A stretch of 64,000 nt of DNA, taken from Halomonas sp. (GTDB taxonomy: Bacteria > Pseudomonadota > Gammaproteobacteria > Pseudomonadales > Halomonadaceae). Each line of letters starts with the position of its first letter. Position 1 is the first letter of the stretch. Where the stretch lies: assembly GCF_029263665.1 (NCBI RefSeq), contig NZ_JAJUFQ010000018.1, positions 1-64,000 on the forward strand, read 5' to 3'. The translations under genes and the position numbers were made by a program. Below the pieces are notes generated by a model. That model was not told where the DNA came from. It made no database searches and saw only the letters and a list, made by a program, of their open reading frames with translations. This document shows positions 8,530-18,091 of the stretch, one piece after another.

Positions 8530-8851
8530 GACGAATTAGGCCCGCATTTTGTCGTTGGCTTAGGCGATTCGCTTCGCAAAGGAACCACCGGATAGGTGGT
8601 CCTGCGAGAACAGTCGCAGTGCATCTGCGGCAAACAGGTGTACCTGCAGACGCCAAAACCAGGTATCGAAGAAAGCTCAACGCTTTACATGAAAAAGACA
8701 TAGTCGCTGGAACAGCTTGTCCCAGCGGGAGTTTTTCCCAAAGACGCGCAAGGATACAACGTAGGTAGCAGAGAATCGATCCAACAAAGCTGGTAGCCGT
8801 CATCAAGCAGGCTTTATAATGCTGCCCCAATTTTCCCAGCAGGATCCCGTC
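8530..8851. other. Intergenic region between the nhaC-like gene and typA
   Basis: A 322-base gap between divergent genes. It holds a TATAAT hexamer at 8815-8820 that could be the -10 element of typA, placing the transcript start near 8827, about 25 nt before the GTG start. No convincing -35 box, repeat or RNA gene is seen. Confidence 0.5.
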
Positions 8852-10678
8852 GTGATCGAGAATCTTCGCAACATTGCCATCATCGCTCACGTCGACCACG
8901 GCAAAACCACTCTGGTCGACAAACTCCTCAGCCAGTCCGGCACCCTGGACCGCAAGGCCGAGGGGCAAGAGCGCATCATGGACTCCAACGACCAGGAAAA
9001 AGAGCGTGGCATCACTATCCTGGCCAAGAACACGGCGATCCGCTGGACATCCCCGGACGGCCAGGACTATCACATCAACATCGTGGATACTCCTGGGCAC
9101 GCCGACTTCGGTGGTGAAGTCGAGCGCGTCATGTCCATGGTCGATTCCGTGCTTCTGCTGGTAGATGCGGTAGACGGCCCCATGCCACAGACCCGCTTCG
9201 TCACTCAGAAAGCCTTCGATCAGGGCCTCAAGCCGATTGTAGTGGTGAACAAGATCGACCGGCCTGGCGCTCGCCCGGACTGGGTCATCGACCAGATCTT
9301 CGATCTGTTCGACAACCTCGGCGCCACCGACGAACAACTCGATTTTCCGATCATCTACTGCTCAGCCCTCAACGGTATCGCCGGTAATGAGCCGGATGAG
9401 CTGGCCGAGGACATGACGCCAATGTTCCAGGCCATCGTCGATATCGTCGAGCCGCCCAAGGTCGAGCTGGATGGCCCCCTGCAGATGCAGGTTTCGGCGC
9501 TGGACTATTCCAGCTATGTGGGCGTCATCGGCCTTGGCCGTATCACTCGTGGTGCTATCTCGGTCAACCAGCAGGTGGTTGTCATCAACAAGGAAGGCCA
9601 GACCCGCCGCGGCAAGGTTGGCCAGGTCATGACTCACCTGGGCCTGGAGCGTGTTCAGACCCAGCAGGCTACCGCCGGCGACATCGTCTGCATTACCGGT
9701 ATCGACGAACTGGCGATTTCCGACACCATCTGTGACCCGGCTGCCGTCGAAGCTCTGCCGCCCCTGAGCGTTGACGAGCCGACCGTGTCCATGACCTTCC
9801 AGGTCAATGACTCGCCATTTGCCGGCAAGGACGGCAAGTTCGTCACCAGCCGCAATATCAAGGACCGCCTCGACCAGGAACTGATCCACAACGTGGCCTT
9901 GCGCGTCGAGCAGGGCGACTCCCCGGAGAAGTTCATCGTTTCCGGTCGTGGCGAGCTGCACCTCTCGGTATTGATCGAAACCATGCGCCGCGAAGGCTTC
10001 GAACTGGCCGTGGGCCGCCCTGAAGTCATCATCCGCGACATCGATGGTGTCAAGCAGGAGCCATACGAAGAAGTCATCATCGACTGCGAGGAGCAACATC
10101 AAGGGTCGATCATGGAAGAGCTCGGCTACCGCAAGGGCGAGCTCAAGAACATGAACCCTGACGGCAAGGGACGTGTACGCCTCGACTTCATCATCCCTGC
10201 ACGTGGCCTGATCGGCTTCCGTGGCCAGTTCCTGACTCTGACTTCCGGAACCGGCATCCTGACCAGCCGCTTCGATCATTACGGTCCGCTGCGCCCTGAA
10301 GCCGCCATCGAGCGCCGCAATGGCGTACTGGTATCCATGGTGCCAGGCAAGGCGCTGGCCTATGCCCTGTATGCTCTTCAGGATCGTGGCAAGCTGATCA
10401 TCGATCACGGCACAGAGGTCTACGAAGGCATGCTGGTGGGTATCAACAACCGCGCCAACGACATGGTGGTCAATCCGACCAAGGGCAAGAAGCTCGACAA
10501 CATGCGTGCCTCCGGCAACGATGAGAACATTGTCCTGACGCCTCCGGTTCGCTTTACCCTGGAACAGGCCATCGAGTTCCTCGATGACGACGAACTGGTC
10601 GAGATTACTCCCAACCATATTCGTCTGCGCAAGAAGTTCCTGACTGAAAACGAACGCAAGCGTGCAAGCAAGAAGTAA
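8852..10678 (+). CDS. typA: Ribosome-associated GTPase TypA/BipA
   Basis: Translational GTPase that acts on ribosomes, in 50S assembly and in stress adaptation. From the GTG at 8852 it gives 608 aa beginning [19 protein letters not shown], the same as E. coli (607 aa). AGGA lies seven bases before this GTG, while the in-frame ATG at 8819 sits inside the probable -10 box, so the longer reading is unlikely. The GTPase motifs are AHVDHGKTT (G1), [12 protein letters not shown] (G3) and [10 protein letters not shown] (G4). The EF-G-like domains and the TypA C-terminal domain follow, ending in a lysine/arginine-rich tail. Monocistronic, with a strong hairpin after the stop. Confidence 0.98.
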   Translation: MIENLRNIAIIAHVDHGKTTLVDKLLSQSGTLDRKAEGQERIMDSNDQEKERGITILAKNTAIRWTSPDGQDYHINIVDTPGHADFGGEVERVMSMVDSVLLLVDAVDGPMPQTRFVTQKAFDQGLKPIVVVNKIDRPGARPDWVIDQIFDLFDNLGATDEQLDFPIIYCSALNGIAGNEPDELAEDMTPMFQAIVDIVEPPKVELDGPLQMQVSALDYSSYVGVIGLGRITRGAISVNQQVVVINKEGQTRRGKVGQVMTHLGLERVQTQQATAGDIVCITGIDELAISDTICDPAAVEALPPLSVDEPTVSMTFQVNDSPFAGKDGKFVTSRNIKDRLDQELIHNVALRVEQGDSPEKFIVSGRGELHLSVLIETMRREGFELAVGRPEVIIRDIDGVKQEPYEEVIIDCEEQHQGSIMEELGYRKGELKNMNPDGKGRVRLDFIIPARGLIGFRGQFLTLTSGTGILTSRFDHYGPLRPEAAIERRNGVLVSMVPGKALAYALYALQDRGKLIIDHGTEVYEGMLVGINNRANDMVVNPTKGKKLDNMRASGNDENIVLTPPVRFTLEQAIEFLDDDELVEITPNHIRLRKKFLTENERKRASKK

Positions 10679-10686
10679 GCTAGCCC

Positions 10687-10718
10687 AAGGCCGCTGCAGG
10701 AACCTGCAGCGGCCTTTC
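10687..10718 (+). terminator. Terminator after typA
   Basis: AAGGCCGCTGCAGG and CCTGCAGCGGCCTT form a perfect 14-bp stem around an AA loop, ending in TTT. It begins 8 bp after the stop codon. The U tract is short. Confidence 0.8.
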
Positions 10719-10975
10719 CCCTATGCAGCTTTGCACCGCTCAGGTTGATCAGCCTTAGGCCTGTCAGCTGCTTCTGAATCAAACCATCGCCATGAACCGG
10801 CCACGCTTAATTCCACGATGGTGGAGCCGGACTATGCTGAAAGTATCCCTCCCCTCTTCCACGGAGGACTGGCCTAAGCTATGTTCGCTACTTTCATCAT
10901 CCGCCCATTTCGTGAAACGACTTCACGGCGCCCTTGGCTAAAACATCATGGATTCAGACACAAGGAGAAACATGA

Positions 10976-11284
10976 ATGCATAAACACGTCGAATGGGATG
11001 ACCCAGGTGCTGATAGTGTCCAGAAATACTTTGCCGACAAGCCTGACGAATATCCGACGGCTCACATCGGCAGTATCGTAGCTGGCCGCTATCATGGCTA
11101 TTCGGTGCGTGTACGTGTCGAAGCCCGGACCGAAGAAAACGGTGTGAGTGTCAGTATCGGCAACGTGGTCGCGCTTATCTCGGTACGTACAGGGGAGCGC
11201 ACTCAAGGCATCGGCGACCTGTCCATTGGCGATACTGTACGCCTGCCCGACGATCATCGTGCCCTGGCTCCACATAGCCTTTGA
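10976..11284 (+). CDS. Hypothetical protein, 102 aa
   Basis: A small, soluble, acidic protein with no recognised family. The start at ATG 10976 is supported by AAGGAG eight bases upstream (a second, out-of-frame ATG at 10972 has only four). A charged N-terminal third (MHKHVEWDDPGAD) leads into an alternating pattern (GYSVRVRVEARTEENGVSVSIGN) that suggests a small beta-rich fold. It stands alone between typA and the liv cluster, in the same direction as both. No signal peptide or membrane segment is visible. Confidence 0.7.
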   Translation: MHKHVEWDDPGADSVQKYFADKPDEYPTAHIGSIVAGRYHGYSVRVRVEARTEENGVSVSIGNVVALISVRTGERTQGIGDLSIGDTVRLPDDHRALAPHSL

Positions 11285-11380
11285 GGACGGCATGCCGCCG
11301 CGGCAGCGTCATGTAGTACCGAGGCTCAGGCTTTGTCTGAAAAGCCGACGAGCATCAAGACAGAGCCAGGACCTTGCCTT

Positions 11381-11413
11381 ACGAAGCCTGCCCCTCCTTG
11401 GCGCAGGCTTCGT
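11381..11413 (+). terminator. Possible terminator hairpin before livG
   Basis: ACGAAGCCTGC and GCAGGCTTCGT form a perfect 11-bp stem with an 11-base loop, about 100 bp after the preceding unknown gene. There is no U tract. The rest of the 11285-11614 gap shows nothing recognisable. Confidence 0.4.
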
Positions 11414-11614
11414 TGCGTTCATCCATCAGGAATCCTGCGACCAGGGCAGGTCAAACTAGATACAGGCCAAACAAATGGCCCCGCCAACGCAGACTAAACG
11501 CTTGCTCTCTGGCCAATGGCACCTGCTGTGGCGCAAAGTGAAGAGTATCGGAACACTGCAACGAAGTACTGCAGCGATATACCACAACAACAAATCAAAA
11601 CAGCAGGACATCTC

Positions 11615-12385
11615 ATGGCTACCATCATCGATGTTCGTCATGTCCATAAAGCCTTCGGTGGCCTGAAGGTCATCAACGATTGTTCCTTCCAGGTGGAACA
11701 AGGCTCCATCACTGGACTGATCGGCCCCAACGGTGCAGGAAAGACGACGCTATTCAATATCATCGCCGGAGCGCTCTCCCTGGATTCAGGGCAGGTCATC
11801 TACAACGGCGAAGACATCACCAACCACCCTGCCAATGAGCTGTTCCACAAAGGCCTGTTACGCACCTTTCAGATCGCCCACGAATTCACCAACCTCACTG
11901 CCTTGGAAAACCTGATGATGGTGCCGCCCCATCAGGCAGGCGAATCCTTGGCCAGGGCCTGGTTTTCTCCACGTCAGGTCTATAAGCAAGAAGCTGAGAT
12001 CAAACAGCGCGCGCAGGAAGTGATTGAATTTATTGGCCTCAAGCATGTGCGCAATGAATTGGCGGGCAATCTGTCCGGGGGACAGAAGAAGCTGCTCGAA
12101 CTCGGCCGCACCATGATGACCGATGCCAGGGTCGTGCTGCTCGATGAAATCGCCGCCGGGGTCAACCGCACCCTGCTGGGCGACTTGATGACCAGCATCG
12201 AGAAACTCAACCGCGAACTCGGTTACACCTTCCTGGTGATCGAACACGACATGGACATGATCGCCCGCCTCTGTGACCCCGTGATCGTCATGGCACAAGG
12301 CACAGTGATGGTCGAAGGCTCAATCGAAGACATCCAGAGCAACCCCGACGTCATCGAGGCCTATTTCGGCGCAGGTGCAGCCTGA
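11615..12385 (+). CDS. livG: Branched-chain amino acid ABC transporter, ATP-binding protein LivG
   Basis: One of the two cytoplasmic ATPases of a Liv-type (HAAT family) importer. It shows Walker A GPNGAGKTT, signature LSGGQKKLLELGR, Walker B VVLLDEIAAG and the switch His in LVIEHDMDMI. The longer LivG-type insert after the Q-loop (FQIAHEFTNLTALEN) is also present. I start at 11615, where an AGGA lies just upstream and the protein begins MATIIDVRHV (256 aa); earlier in-frame codons give a tail with no homology. It is first in livGFHM, followed by an unusual 151-bp gap before livF. Confidence 0.93.
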   Translation: MATIIDVRHVHKAFGGLKVINDCSFQVEQGSITGLIGPNGAGKTTLFNIIAGALSLDSGQVIYNGEDITNHPANELFHKGLLRTFQIAHEFTNLTALENLMMVPPHQAGESLARAWFSPRQVYKQEAEIKQRAQEVIEFIGLKHVRNELAGNLSGGQKKLLELGRTMMTDARVVLLDEIAAGVNRTLLGDLMTSIEKLNRELGYTFLVIEHDMDMIARLCDPVIVMAQGTVMVEGSIEDIQSNPDVIEAYFGAGAA

Positions 12386-12536
12386 GTCAATTACTGCTTT
12401 ATTAGAAGTAACAAGAAAAGAAGCGACGCCTGTCAATAACAACAATTCGTCAACAACATCACGGATTCCATGGATCGAATGCAAGGCCAGTACCTGCCTT
12501 CCTTCCATGATCCCGTAAACCTAGAGACGCAGAGCG

Positions 12537-13241
12537 ATGCCACTACTCGAAGCATGCGGCGTGCATGGCGGCTATGGGGGCATGAACATCCTGCATGGGG
12601 TGGATATCTCCATTGAAGCCAATGAGGTTGGCGTCATTATCGGCCCCAATGGGGCTGGAAAATCCACCATGCTCAAGGCCATCTTCGGCCTGCTCCAGGT
12701 CACCGAAGGTGAAATCCGACTGCGTGGTACCCCTATCCACAACCAGCCTCCCAATCGCCTGGTGAAACTCGGCATGGGTTTCGTTCCCCAGGAACACAAT
12801 GTCTTTCCCAGCTTGAGCGTGCAGGAAAACCTGGAGATGGGAGCCTATCTCAAGCCAGGCTCCATCAAGCACAACCTCGGCAATATCTACGAGTTTTTCC
12901 CCCCACTGAAAGACAAGCGCCGGCAACCCGCAGGCGAGCTGTCAGGCGGTCAACGCCAGATGGTTGCCATGGGGCGAGCACTGATGGCTGAACCACAGCT
13001 GCTGTTGCTCGACGAGCCCACCGCGGGACTTTCGCCCAAGTACGTGCACGAGATCTTCGAGCGGGTGAAAGAGATCAATGCTGCAGGCGTCGGCATCCTG
13101 ATGGTGGAACAGAATGCCAAGCAGGCCCTGACCATTGCCGACAAAGGCTTCGTCCTGGCAGCAGGCCAGAACCGCTTTACTGATACGGGCCAGGCACTAC
13201 TGGCCGACCCGGATGTGGCCAGAAGCTTCCTCGGTGGCTGA
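12537..13241 (+). CDS. livF: Branched-chain amino acid ABC transporter, ATP-binding protein LivF
   Basis: Second ATPase of the Liv importer, 234 aa, the usual LivF length. It has Walker A GPNGAGKST, signature LSGGQRQMVAMGR, Walker B LLLLDEPTAGLSP and the switch region MVEQNAKQAL. It begins MPLLEACGVHGGYGGMNIL, as expected for LivF, which lacks the LivG insert. Its stop codon overlaps a possible ATG of livH (TGATG), so translation of the permeases is coupled. Confidence 0.93.
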   Translation: MPLLEACGVHGGYGGMNILHGVDISIEANEVGVIIGPNGAGKSTMLKAIFGLLQVTEGEIRLRGTPIHNQPPNRLVKLGMGFVPQEHNVFPSLSVQENLEMGAYLKPGSIKHNLGNIYEFFPPLKDKRRQPAGELSGGQRQMVAMGRALMAEPQLLLLDEPTAGLSPKYVHEIFERVKEINAAGVGILMVEQNAKQALTIADKGFVLAAGQNRFTDTGQALLADPDVARSFLGG

Positions 13242-13273
13242 TGCCGCTTCATTTGTTGCGCGGAGATATCAGC

Positions 13274-14278
13274 GTGAATGAGTTCGTGTTCTTCATCAAC
13301 AATGTGGTGATTGCCGGCAGCGTCACTGGGTCGATCTATGCCATCGGTGCAGTGGGCATCACGCTAGTGTTCGGGATCATGCGTTTTGCCCACTTCGCTC
13401 ATGCCGACATGATGACGTTGGGCGCCTTCATCGTATTGCTGCTCACCTCGATGTTTCCGTCCGCAGGGAACGCCGTCGGCATGCCTACGGCCATCGTCAT
13501 GCTGCCTCCGGCCATCATCAGCACAGCGTTGATCGCGGTGCTGATCGACAAGACCTTCTACAAGCCGATGCGCGTCCATGGGGTAAAGCCCATCGTCATG
13601 GTCATTGCTTCCCTGGGAGTGACCTTGATGCTGCAGGGCCTGATTCGCTTGTTCACCGGCACGGGATCCCAGAGCCTGTATGTCGATGATCGTAAAGAGA
13701 TCTTCCGCTTCGCCGTACCCATTGAAGGAGTGCGCATGCCAGTGGTACTGACCGAGCCCCAGATCTATCTCTTTGTCCTGACGGTCATTGCCGTCACCGC
13801 ACTGCATCTCTTCCTGTCTCGTTCAAGGCTGGGCAAGGCCATGCGCGCCATGTCCGACAATCCAGACCTGGCCCGATCATCAGGCATCAATACCAACACC
13901 ATTGTGGCGGTGACCTGGATGATCGTCGGCGGCCTGGCCACCATCGCCGGAACCTTGCTGGCCATGGATGTGACCTTCAAGCCTGACCTGAGCTTCCACA
14001 TTCTGCTGCCGATCTTCGCTGCGGCCATCGTGGGAGGGGTCGGCCAGCCCTTCGGCGCCATTGCCGGCGGGTTTGTCGTCGGCTTTGCCGAGGCGCTTGC
14101 CGTGTTCAACTGGAATGTCCTGTTGAGACCTGTGCACGACAGCTTGCCAACCTGGCTAGAACTCCCCAGCAATCTGGCTTTCGTCGGGACTGAATACAAG
14201 ATTGTGGTGCCATTCTTCATTCTGGTCGCCATTCTTGTGTGGCGTCCCACCGGCATCTTCAAGGGTAAGGTGATCTAA
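13274..14278 (+). CDS. livH: Branched-chain amino acid ABC transporter permease LivH
   Basis: Inner-membrane permease with about eight to nine hydrophobic helices. The opening INNVVIAGSVTGSIYAIGAV with GITLVFGIMRFAHFAHADMM, and the later LARSSGINTNTI coupling loop, are LivH signatures. I prefer the GTG at 13274 (GGAG eight bases upstream, product beginning NEFVFFINN, 334 aa). The ATG at 13241 overlaps the livF stop and would add 11 residues. The end overlaps livM by one base (TAATG). The family transports leucine/isoleucine/valine, short amides or urea; the substrate cannot be told from sequence alone. Confidence 0.92.
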   Translation: MNEFVFFINNVVIAGSVTGSIYAIGAVGITLVFGIMRFAHFAHADMMTLGAFIVLLLTSMFPSAGNAVGMPTAIVMLPPAIISTALIAVLIDKTFYKPMRVHGVKPIVMVIASLGVTLMLQGLIRLFTGTGSQSLYVDDRKEIFRFAVPIEGVRMPVVLTEPQIYLFVLTVIAVTALHLFLSRSRLGKAMRAMSDNPDLARSSGINTNTIVAVTWMIVGGLATIAGTLLAMDVTFKPDLSFHILLPIFAAAIVGGVGQPFGAIAGGFVVGFAEALAVFNWNVLLRPVHDSLPTWLELPSNLAFVGTEYKIVVPFFILVAILVWRPTGIFKGKVI

Positions 14279-15588
14279 TGAGTGCACATAACCCCCATCG
14301 CCGCGAAGTCGCCGTCTCTCCCAGATCTTTCCCGCTCAGGGAATGGATCATGTTGACCGCGGTTGCCCTTGCCGTGGGAGCCGTGTTCCTGAGCATGGGA
14401 ACCCCCTACAGCGTGCGCATGCTGGTGGAAGCCAGCTGCTACGCCATCCTGGCCCTGGGCCTGACCATCCAGTGGGGCTATGCCGGCCAGTTCAATGCTG
14501 GTGTCATGGGTTTCGTCGCTCTGGGCGGCTTTTCCACCATGCTTTTCACCGTACCCGTCAATCATGCTTTCTGGGATAGTGACCTGCCGGGGGAACTGGG
14601 TAGAGTACTGCTCTACCTGGTCGCCGCCAGCCTGGCGGTTATTGCAGCCTCCCGCCTGAACCGGCTGGGCTTGCCAAACTGGCTGCGAACCTTCATCACC
14701 ATCGTGCTGGCACTGGTTCTGTACATGGTGGTGATCAGTCAATTTCGCGCCGTCACCGACGACATCCAGCGCCAGGCAGACTTCATCGGCGGCTTCGGCA
14801 TGCCAGTATGGCTGGGCTGGGCCGTTGGCGCCGCCCTGGCCGGAGGTGTCGGCTATCTCATTGGCCATATCTGTCTTGGCCTGCGCAGCGACTATCTAGC
14901 CATCGCGACGCTTGGCATCGCCGAGATCATCAAGGCCTTTCTCAAGAACTCCGACTGGCTGACCCGGGGCACCGCCACCGTATCCCCCCTGCCCTGGCCA
15001 GTCCCTGGTCCTGGCGAGCTGGGTTTCACCCTGGCCCGAGCGGCCTATCTGTCAGTGACGGCGGTGATGATCGCGATCATCTTTGTTCTCCTGCAACGCG
15101 CCTATAACGCGCCCTGGGGGCGCATGATCCGGGCGATCCGTGACAATGAAGTGTCTTCTGCGGCCATGGGCAAGGACATCAACCGCCGGCGCCTGGAGAT
15201 CTTTGTCCTTGGTTGCATATTGATGGGGCTCGGCGGCGCAGCGCTGGGAAGCTTCAATGGCCTTTTCGACCCTCAAGGCTACCTGCCCTTGAACCATACA
15301 TTCCTGGTGCTGGTGATGGTGATTCTCGGCGGCCCGGGCAACAATCTCGGCACTATCTTTGGCGCCGTGGCGGTATACATCATCTGGATCATGTCAGAGC
15401 CACTGGCCCTGTATGTCATGGACCTGGTAACCAGCTTCGGCCATACCCACTTTGGCTGGGATATCCCACGCAACATGGAAAGCCGTGCCCTTCAGGCCCG
15501 AGTCTTTGTCATTGGCCTGCTGATCACCGTGGTGTTACGTGTCGCCCCCAAAGGCTTGCTGCCGGAGAAGGTCAAGCACCACGACTGA
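14278..15588 (+). CDS. livM: Branched-chain amino acid ABC transporter permease LivM
   Basis: Second permease of the Liv importer, 436 aa, with about ten hydrophobic segments. The block ALGLTIQWGYAGQFNAGVMGF, the LRSDYLAIATLGIAEIIK segment and the coupling loop MIRAIRDNEVSSAAMGKDI are conserved in LivM. Translationally coupled to livH through TAATG. A strong terminator follows, and then livJ on the opposite strand. Confidence 0.93.
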   Translation: MSAHNPHRREVAVSPRSFPLREWIMLTAVALAVGAVFLSMGTPYSVRMLVEASCYAILALGLTIQWGYAGQFNAGVMGFVALGGFSTMLFTVPVNHAFWDSDLPGELGRVLLYLVAASLAVIAASRLNRLGLPNWLRTFITIVLALVLYMVVISQFRAVTDDIQRQADFIGGFGMPVWLGWAVGAALAGGVGYLIGHICLGLRSDYLAIATLGIAEIIKAFLKNSDWLTRGTATVSPLPWPVPGPGELGFTLARAAYLSVTAVMIAIIFVLLQRAYNAPWGRMIRAIRDNEVSSAAMGKDINRRRLEIFVLGCILMGLGGAALGSFNGLFDPQGYLPLNHTFLVLVMVILGGPGNNLGTIFGAVAVYIIWIMSEPLALYVMDLVTSFGHTHFGWDIPRNMESRALQARVFVIGLLITVVLRVAPKGLLPEKVKHHD

Positions 15589-15593
15589 TGATA

Positions 15594-15630
15594 GGCCCCG
15601 ACCACTCAGTTCAGTGGCCGGGGCTTCTTT
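15594..15630. terminator. Terminator between livM and livJ
   Basis: GCCCCG-A-CCACT and AGTGG-C-CGGGGC pair across a CAGTTC loop with one internal mismatch, followed by TTCTTT on the plus strand. It begins 5 bp after the livM stop and may work for both converging transcripts. Confidence 0.75.
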
Positions 15631-15675
15631 ACGCCGATGTTACGAGCATTGGCGTGAAGGGGTGACACCTGAGAA

Positions 15676-16878
15676 CTACTCGACGATACCTTTAGCCGTG
15701 AATGTGCCGCCTTCTACCGCCATCTCTTGCACGACACCAGGAACATCACCGTTGTCATCGAAGTCCTGAGTGCCACCAGCACCTTCGTAGTTGATATCCT
15801 GACCATCGGCTATCAGTTGCTTGGCCTTTTCCCATTCACCAGGGAGTATGACCTCGCCAGGAGGAGAAGCGACTTCACGCAACGCTGCTGACACGCCTTC
15901 ACGATCCGCACTGCCGTTCTTTTCAATCGCCAGTGCCAGCAGGAAGGCAGCATCGTAGGCCTGGGCAGCAAACACGGCACTCGGATCAATTTCCGCCTCA
16001 CCGGCCAGCTCCCGGAATAACTCCGTACCAGGCAACTCGGGACTGCCAGGGCGGGTTGCGATCATTCCTTCAAGCACATCGGCACCCAGGGCATTGACCA
16101 GGCTGTCGCCGACCATGCCATCACCACCCACATACTGCGTGAAGGTGCCACTTTCATAGGCCTGACGCAGAACGGTCTGGCCCGAAGTATCGGCATAGGC
16201 CAGCACGACAAGGACGGGAGCCCCGGTAGCAGACAGCACTCCCAGCTCACTACGATAATCGGCACGATTGTCTTCGTGGGCGAGATTTTCCAGTACCGAG
16301 CCACCTCCGGCCTCGAAGCCTTCCTTGAAAGCCCCGGCAAGGCCTCGCCCGTAGTCGTTGTTGACGTATGTCACCGCAACTTCATCGATGCCTTTTTCCA
16401 GCAATAGCTTGGCCAGCACCTCTCCCTGGTAGGCATCGGAAGGCACCGTACGGAAGACCAGGTCATTGTCATCCAGTGTCGTCACTGCAGGGGCCGTGGA
16501 AGCCGGCGAAACCATGGTGACACCGGCGGGAATCGCGACATTGTTGGCCGCTGCCACGGTGGCGCCTGTGCATAGCGCACCAACAATGGCCGTGACCTGC
16601 TCAGTATTGACCATACGGTCAGCGGCATTGGAGGCGGCTGAAGCATCACCACAGGTAGTATCCCCTGTCGGCATCACTATATCCTGACCATCCAGAAGGC
16701 CGCCTTGGGCGTTGACATGGGTGATTGCCAGTTCGGCTCCATCAAAGATGGGCGGTGTCAGGGTTTCGATTCCCCCGGTAAAGCCTCCCAGAAAGCCGAT
16801 CTTGACCTCGGCATATGCCATGCTGCCAATAGCCAGAGTGGTCGCAGCGACCGCTGCTGTCAGTACACGCTTGTTCAT
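15676..16878 (-). CDS. livJ: Branched-chain amino acid ABC transporter substrate-binding protein
   Basis: Periplasmic type I binding protein of 400 aa. The signal peptide is clear: basic start MNKRV, hydrophobic stretch, cleavage after AYA. The mature part opens VKIGFLGGFTGG and contains the cysteine pair of TTCGD and ALCTG, the ATVAAANNVAIPAGVTMVSP ligand-lobe segment and YVNNDYGRGLAGAFKEGF. It is encoded opposite to and convergent with livGFHM rather than in the same operon, so it needs its own promoter. Proximity suggests it feeds that transporter. Some family members bind amides or aromatic acids, so the ligand is uncertain. Confidence 0.9.
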   Translation of the reverse strand: MNKRVLTAAVAATTLAIGSMAYAEVKIGFLGGFTGGIETLTPPIFDGAELAITHVNAQGGLLDGQDIVMPTGDTTCGDASAASNAADRMVNTEQVTAIVGALCTGATVAAANNVAIPAGVTMVSPASTAPAVTTLDDNDLVFRTVPSDAYQGEVLAKLLLEKGIDEVAVTYVNNDYGRGLAGAFKEGFEAGGGSVLENLAHEDNRADYRSELGVLSATGAPVLVVLAYADTSGQTVLRQAYESGTFTQYVGGDGMVGDSLVNALGADVLEGMIATRPGSPELPGTELFRELAGEAEIDPSAVFAAQAYDAAFLLALAIEKNGSADREGVSAALREVASPPGEVILPGEWEKAKQLIADGQDINYEGAGGTQDFDDNGDVPGVVQEMAVEGGTFTAKGIVE

Positions 16879-17075
16879 GATTGTTATCTCACTCGTGGTT
16901 GTACTGAGGTTGTACGTACTCCTTCAATCTGGAAGGCACATGGACAAAACACAAGTTCGTCCACCAACGTTTATTCGGCAGTCCTTCTATACTGCTTTCA
17001 CCCTTACTGCTCTCACCTATCGCCAATACCGTGCAGATACTGATCGTTGACACCGGACATGCCCCGGAGGCTTCC

Positions 17076-17837
17076 ATGAACGTGTTATCTCGCTTGAGCC
17101 TGTCCTCCTCTCTCCTATGCAGTATCGCTCTGGCCCCCGGGGCCTGGGCAGGAGAAACCATTGACTATTCCGTAGACGGCGAAGATTTCCAAGGCTACTT
17201 CGCCAGCGCTGGAGACCAAGCCAAAGGTAGCGTGCTGGTGATCCACGACTGGGACGGCCTTGATGACTACGAGCGCAAGCGTGCCGACATGCTGAGCGAG
17301 GCAGGATACGACGCCTTCGCTGTTGATCTTTATGGCACCGGTAATCGTCCGGTGGATACCGCAGCAAAGAAAGCCGAAACCGAGGCCTTGTATGAAGATC
17401 GTGAACGCATGCGCAAGCTGACCCTGGCAGGCCTGGCACAGGCCCGCCAGTCAGGGGCCGCCCAGAATACTGTGGTCATGGGCTATTGTTTCGGTGGTGC
17501 GGTGGTGCTGGAACTGGCCCGCTCAGGGCAAGCCGAAGATGTACATGGATACGCTTCCTTTCACGGAAGCCTGGCCACTCCGGAAGGCCAGAGTTATAGC
17601 GCCGATACCCCTCCGATCCTGATCGCCCATGGGGGAGCCGATACTTCCATTCGCATGGACCAGGTCGCAGCATTGTCCGAAGAGCTTGAAGCGGCTCAGG
17701 TTCCTTATGAGATTCAGGTCTACTCGGGCGCCCCTCACGCCTTCAGCGTATTCGGTAGCGACAGCTATCAGGAGCGTGCCGATCAGGCTTCCTGGGCAGC
17801 CTTTCAGGAGCTGCTGCAGCGCACTCTCGACACATAG
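17076..17837 (+). CDS. Dienelactone hydrolase family protein, secreted
   Basis: Alpha/beta hydrolase of the DLH family, 253 aa, probably exported: the N-terminus has a basic start, a hydrophobic run and a cleavage site after AWA. The catalytic triad is visible as the nucleophile Cys in GYCFGG, Asp in AHGGAD and His in GAPHAF. The start at 17076 is chosen from GGAGG five bases upstream. Monocistronic; divergent from livJ. DLH members cleave dienelactones and other esters, and no aromatic-degradation genes lie nearby, so the substrate is unknown. Confidence 0.88.
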   Translation: MNVLSRLSLSSSLLCSIALAPGAWAGETIDYSVDGEDFQGYFASAGDQAKGSVLVIHDWDGLDDYERKRADMLSEAGYDAFAVDLYGTGNRPVDTAAKKAETEALYEDRERMRKLTLAGLAQARQSGAAQNTVVMGYCFGGAVVLELARSGQAEDVHGYASFHGSLATPEGQSYSADTPPILIAHGGADTSIRMDQVAALSEELEAAQVPYEIQVYSGAPHAFSVFGSDSYQERADQASWAAFQELLQRTLDT

Positions 17838-18091
17838 CGCTAAACAAGAACCGGTTACGCTCATCCTCCACTGGTAATGGCAAGCGTATCCAGGACCAGA
17901 CAAAGGCACCAAGAAACCCCAGACGGAAAAGGATATTTGGACGTGACACTCCGTCGTTTTCTGTAGAATGCCCCGCCTATACCGACCGCCTGCCGAGAAG
18001 ATACTGGGACCAACATCCTTCAGTCCCTTGTCGACAGGCGGCGGTCATTGTTTGAACCTTGCGGGCAATCGCCCCTCATTGGAGCCTGAAC

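Noticed and set aside
9362-10618. Open frame of 418 codons on the minus strand
   Set aside because: Antisense to typA; no homology, no ribosome-binding site and no promoter.
10881-11081. Possible 66-aa gene on the plus strand
   Set aside because: It overlaps the better supported gene at 10976, which has a proper ribosome-binding site.
17937-17969. Sigma-70 promoter of the DAACS gene
   Set aside because: A TTGGAC and a TAGAAT are present but 21 bp apart, and the alternative GTGACA gives only 15 bp; not convincing enough to annotate.
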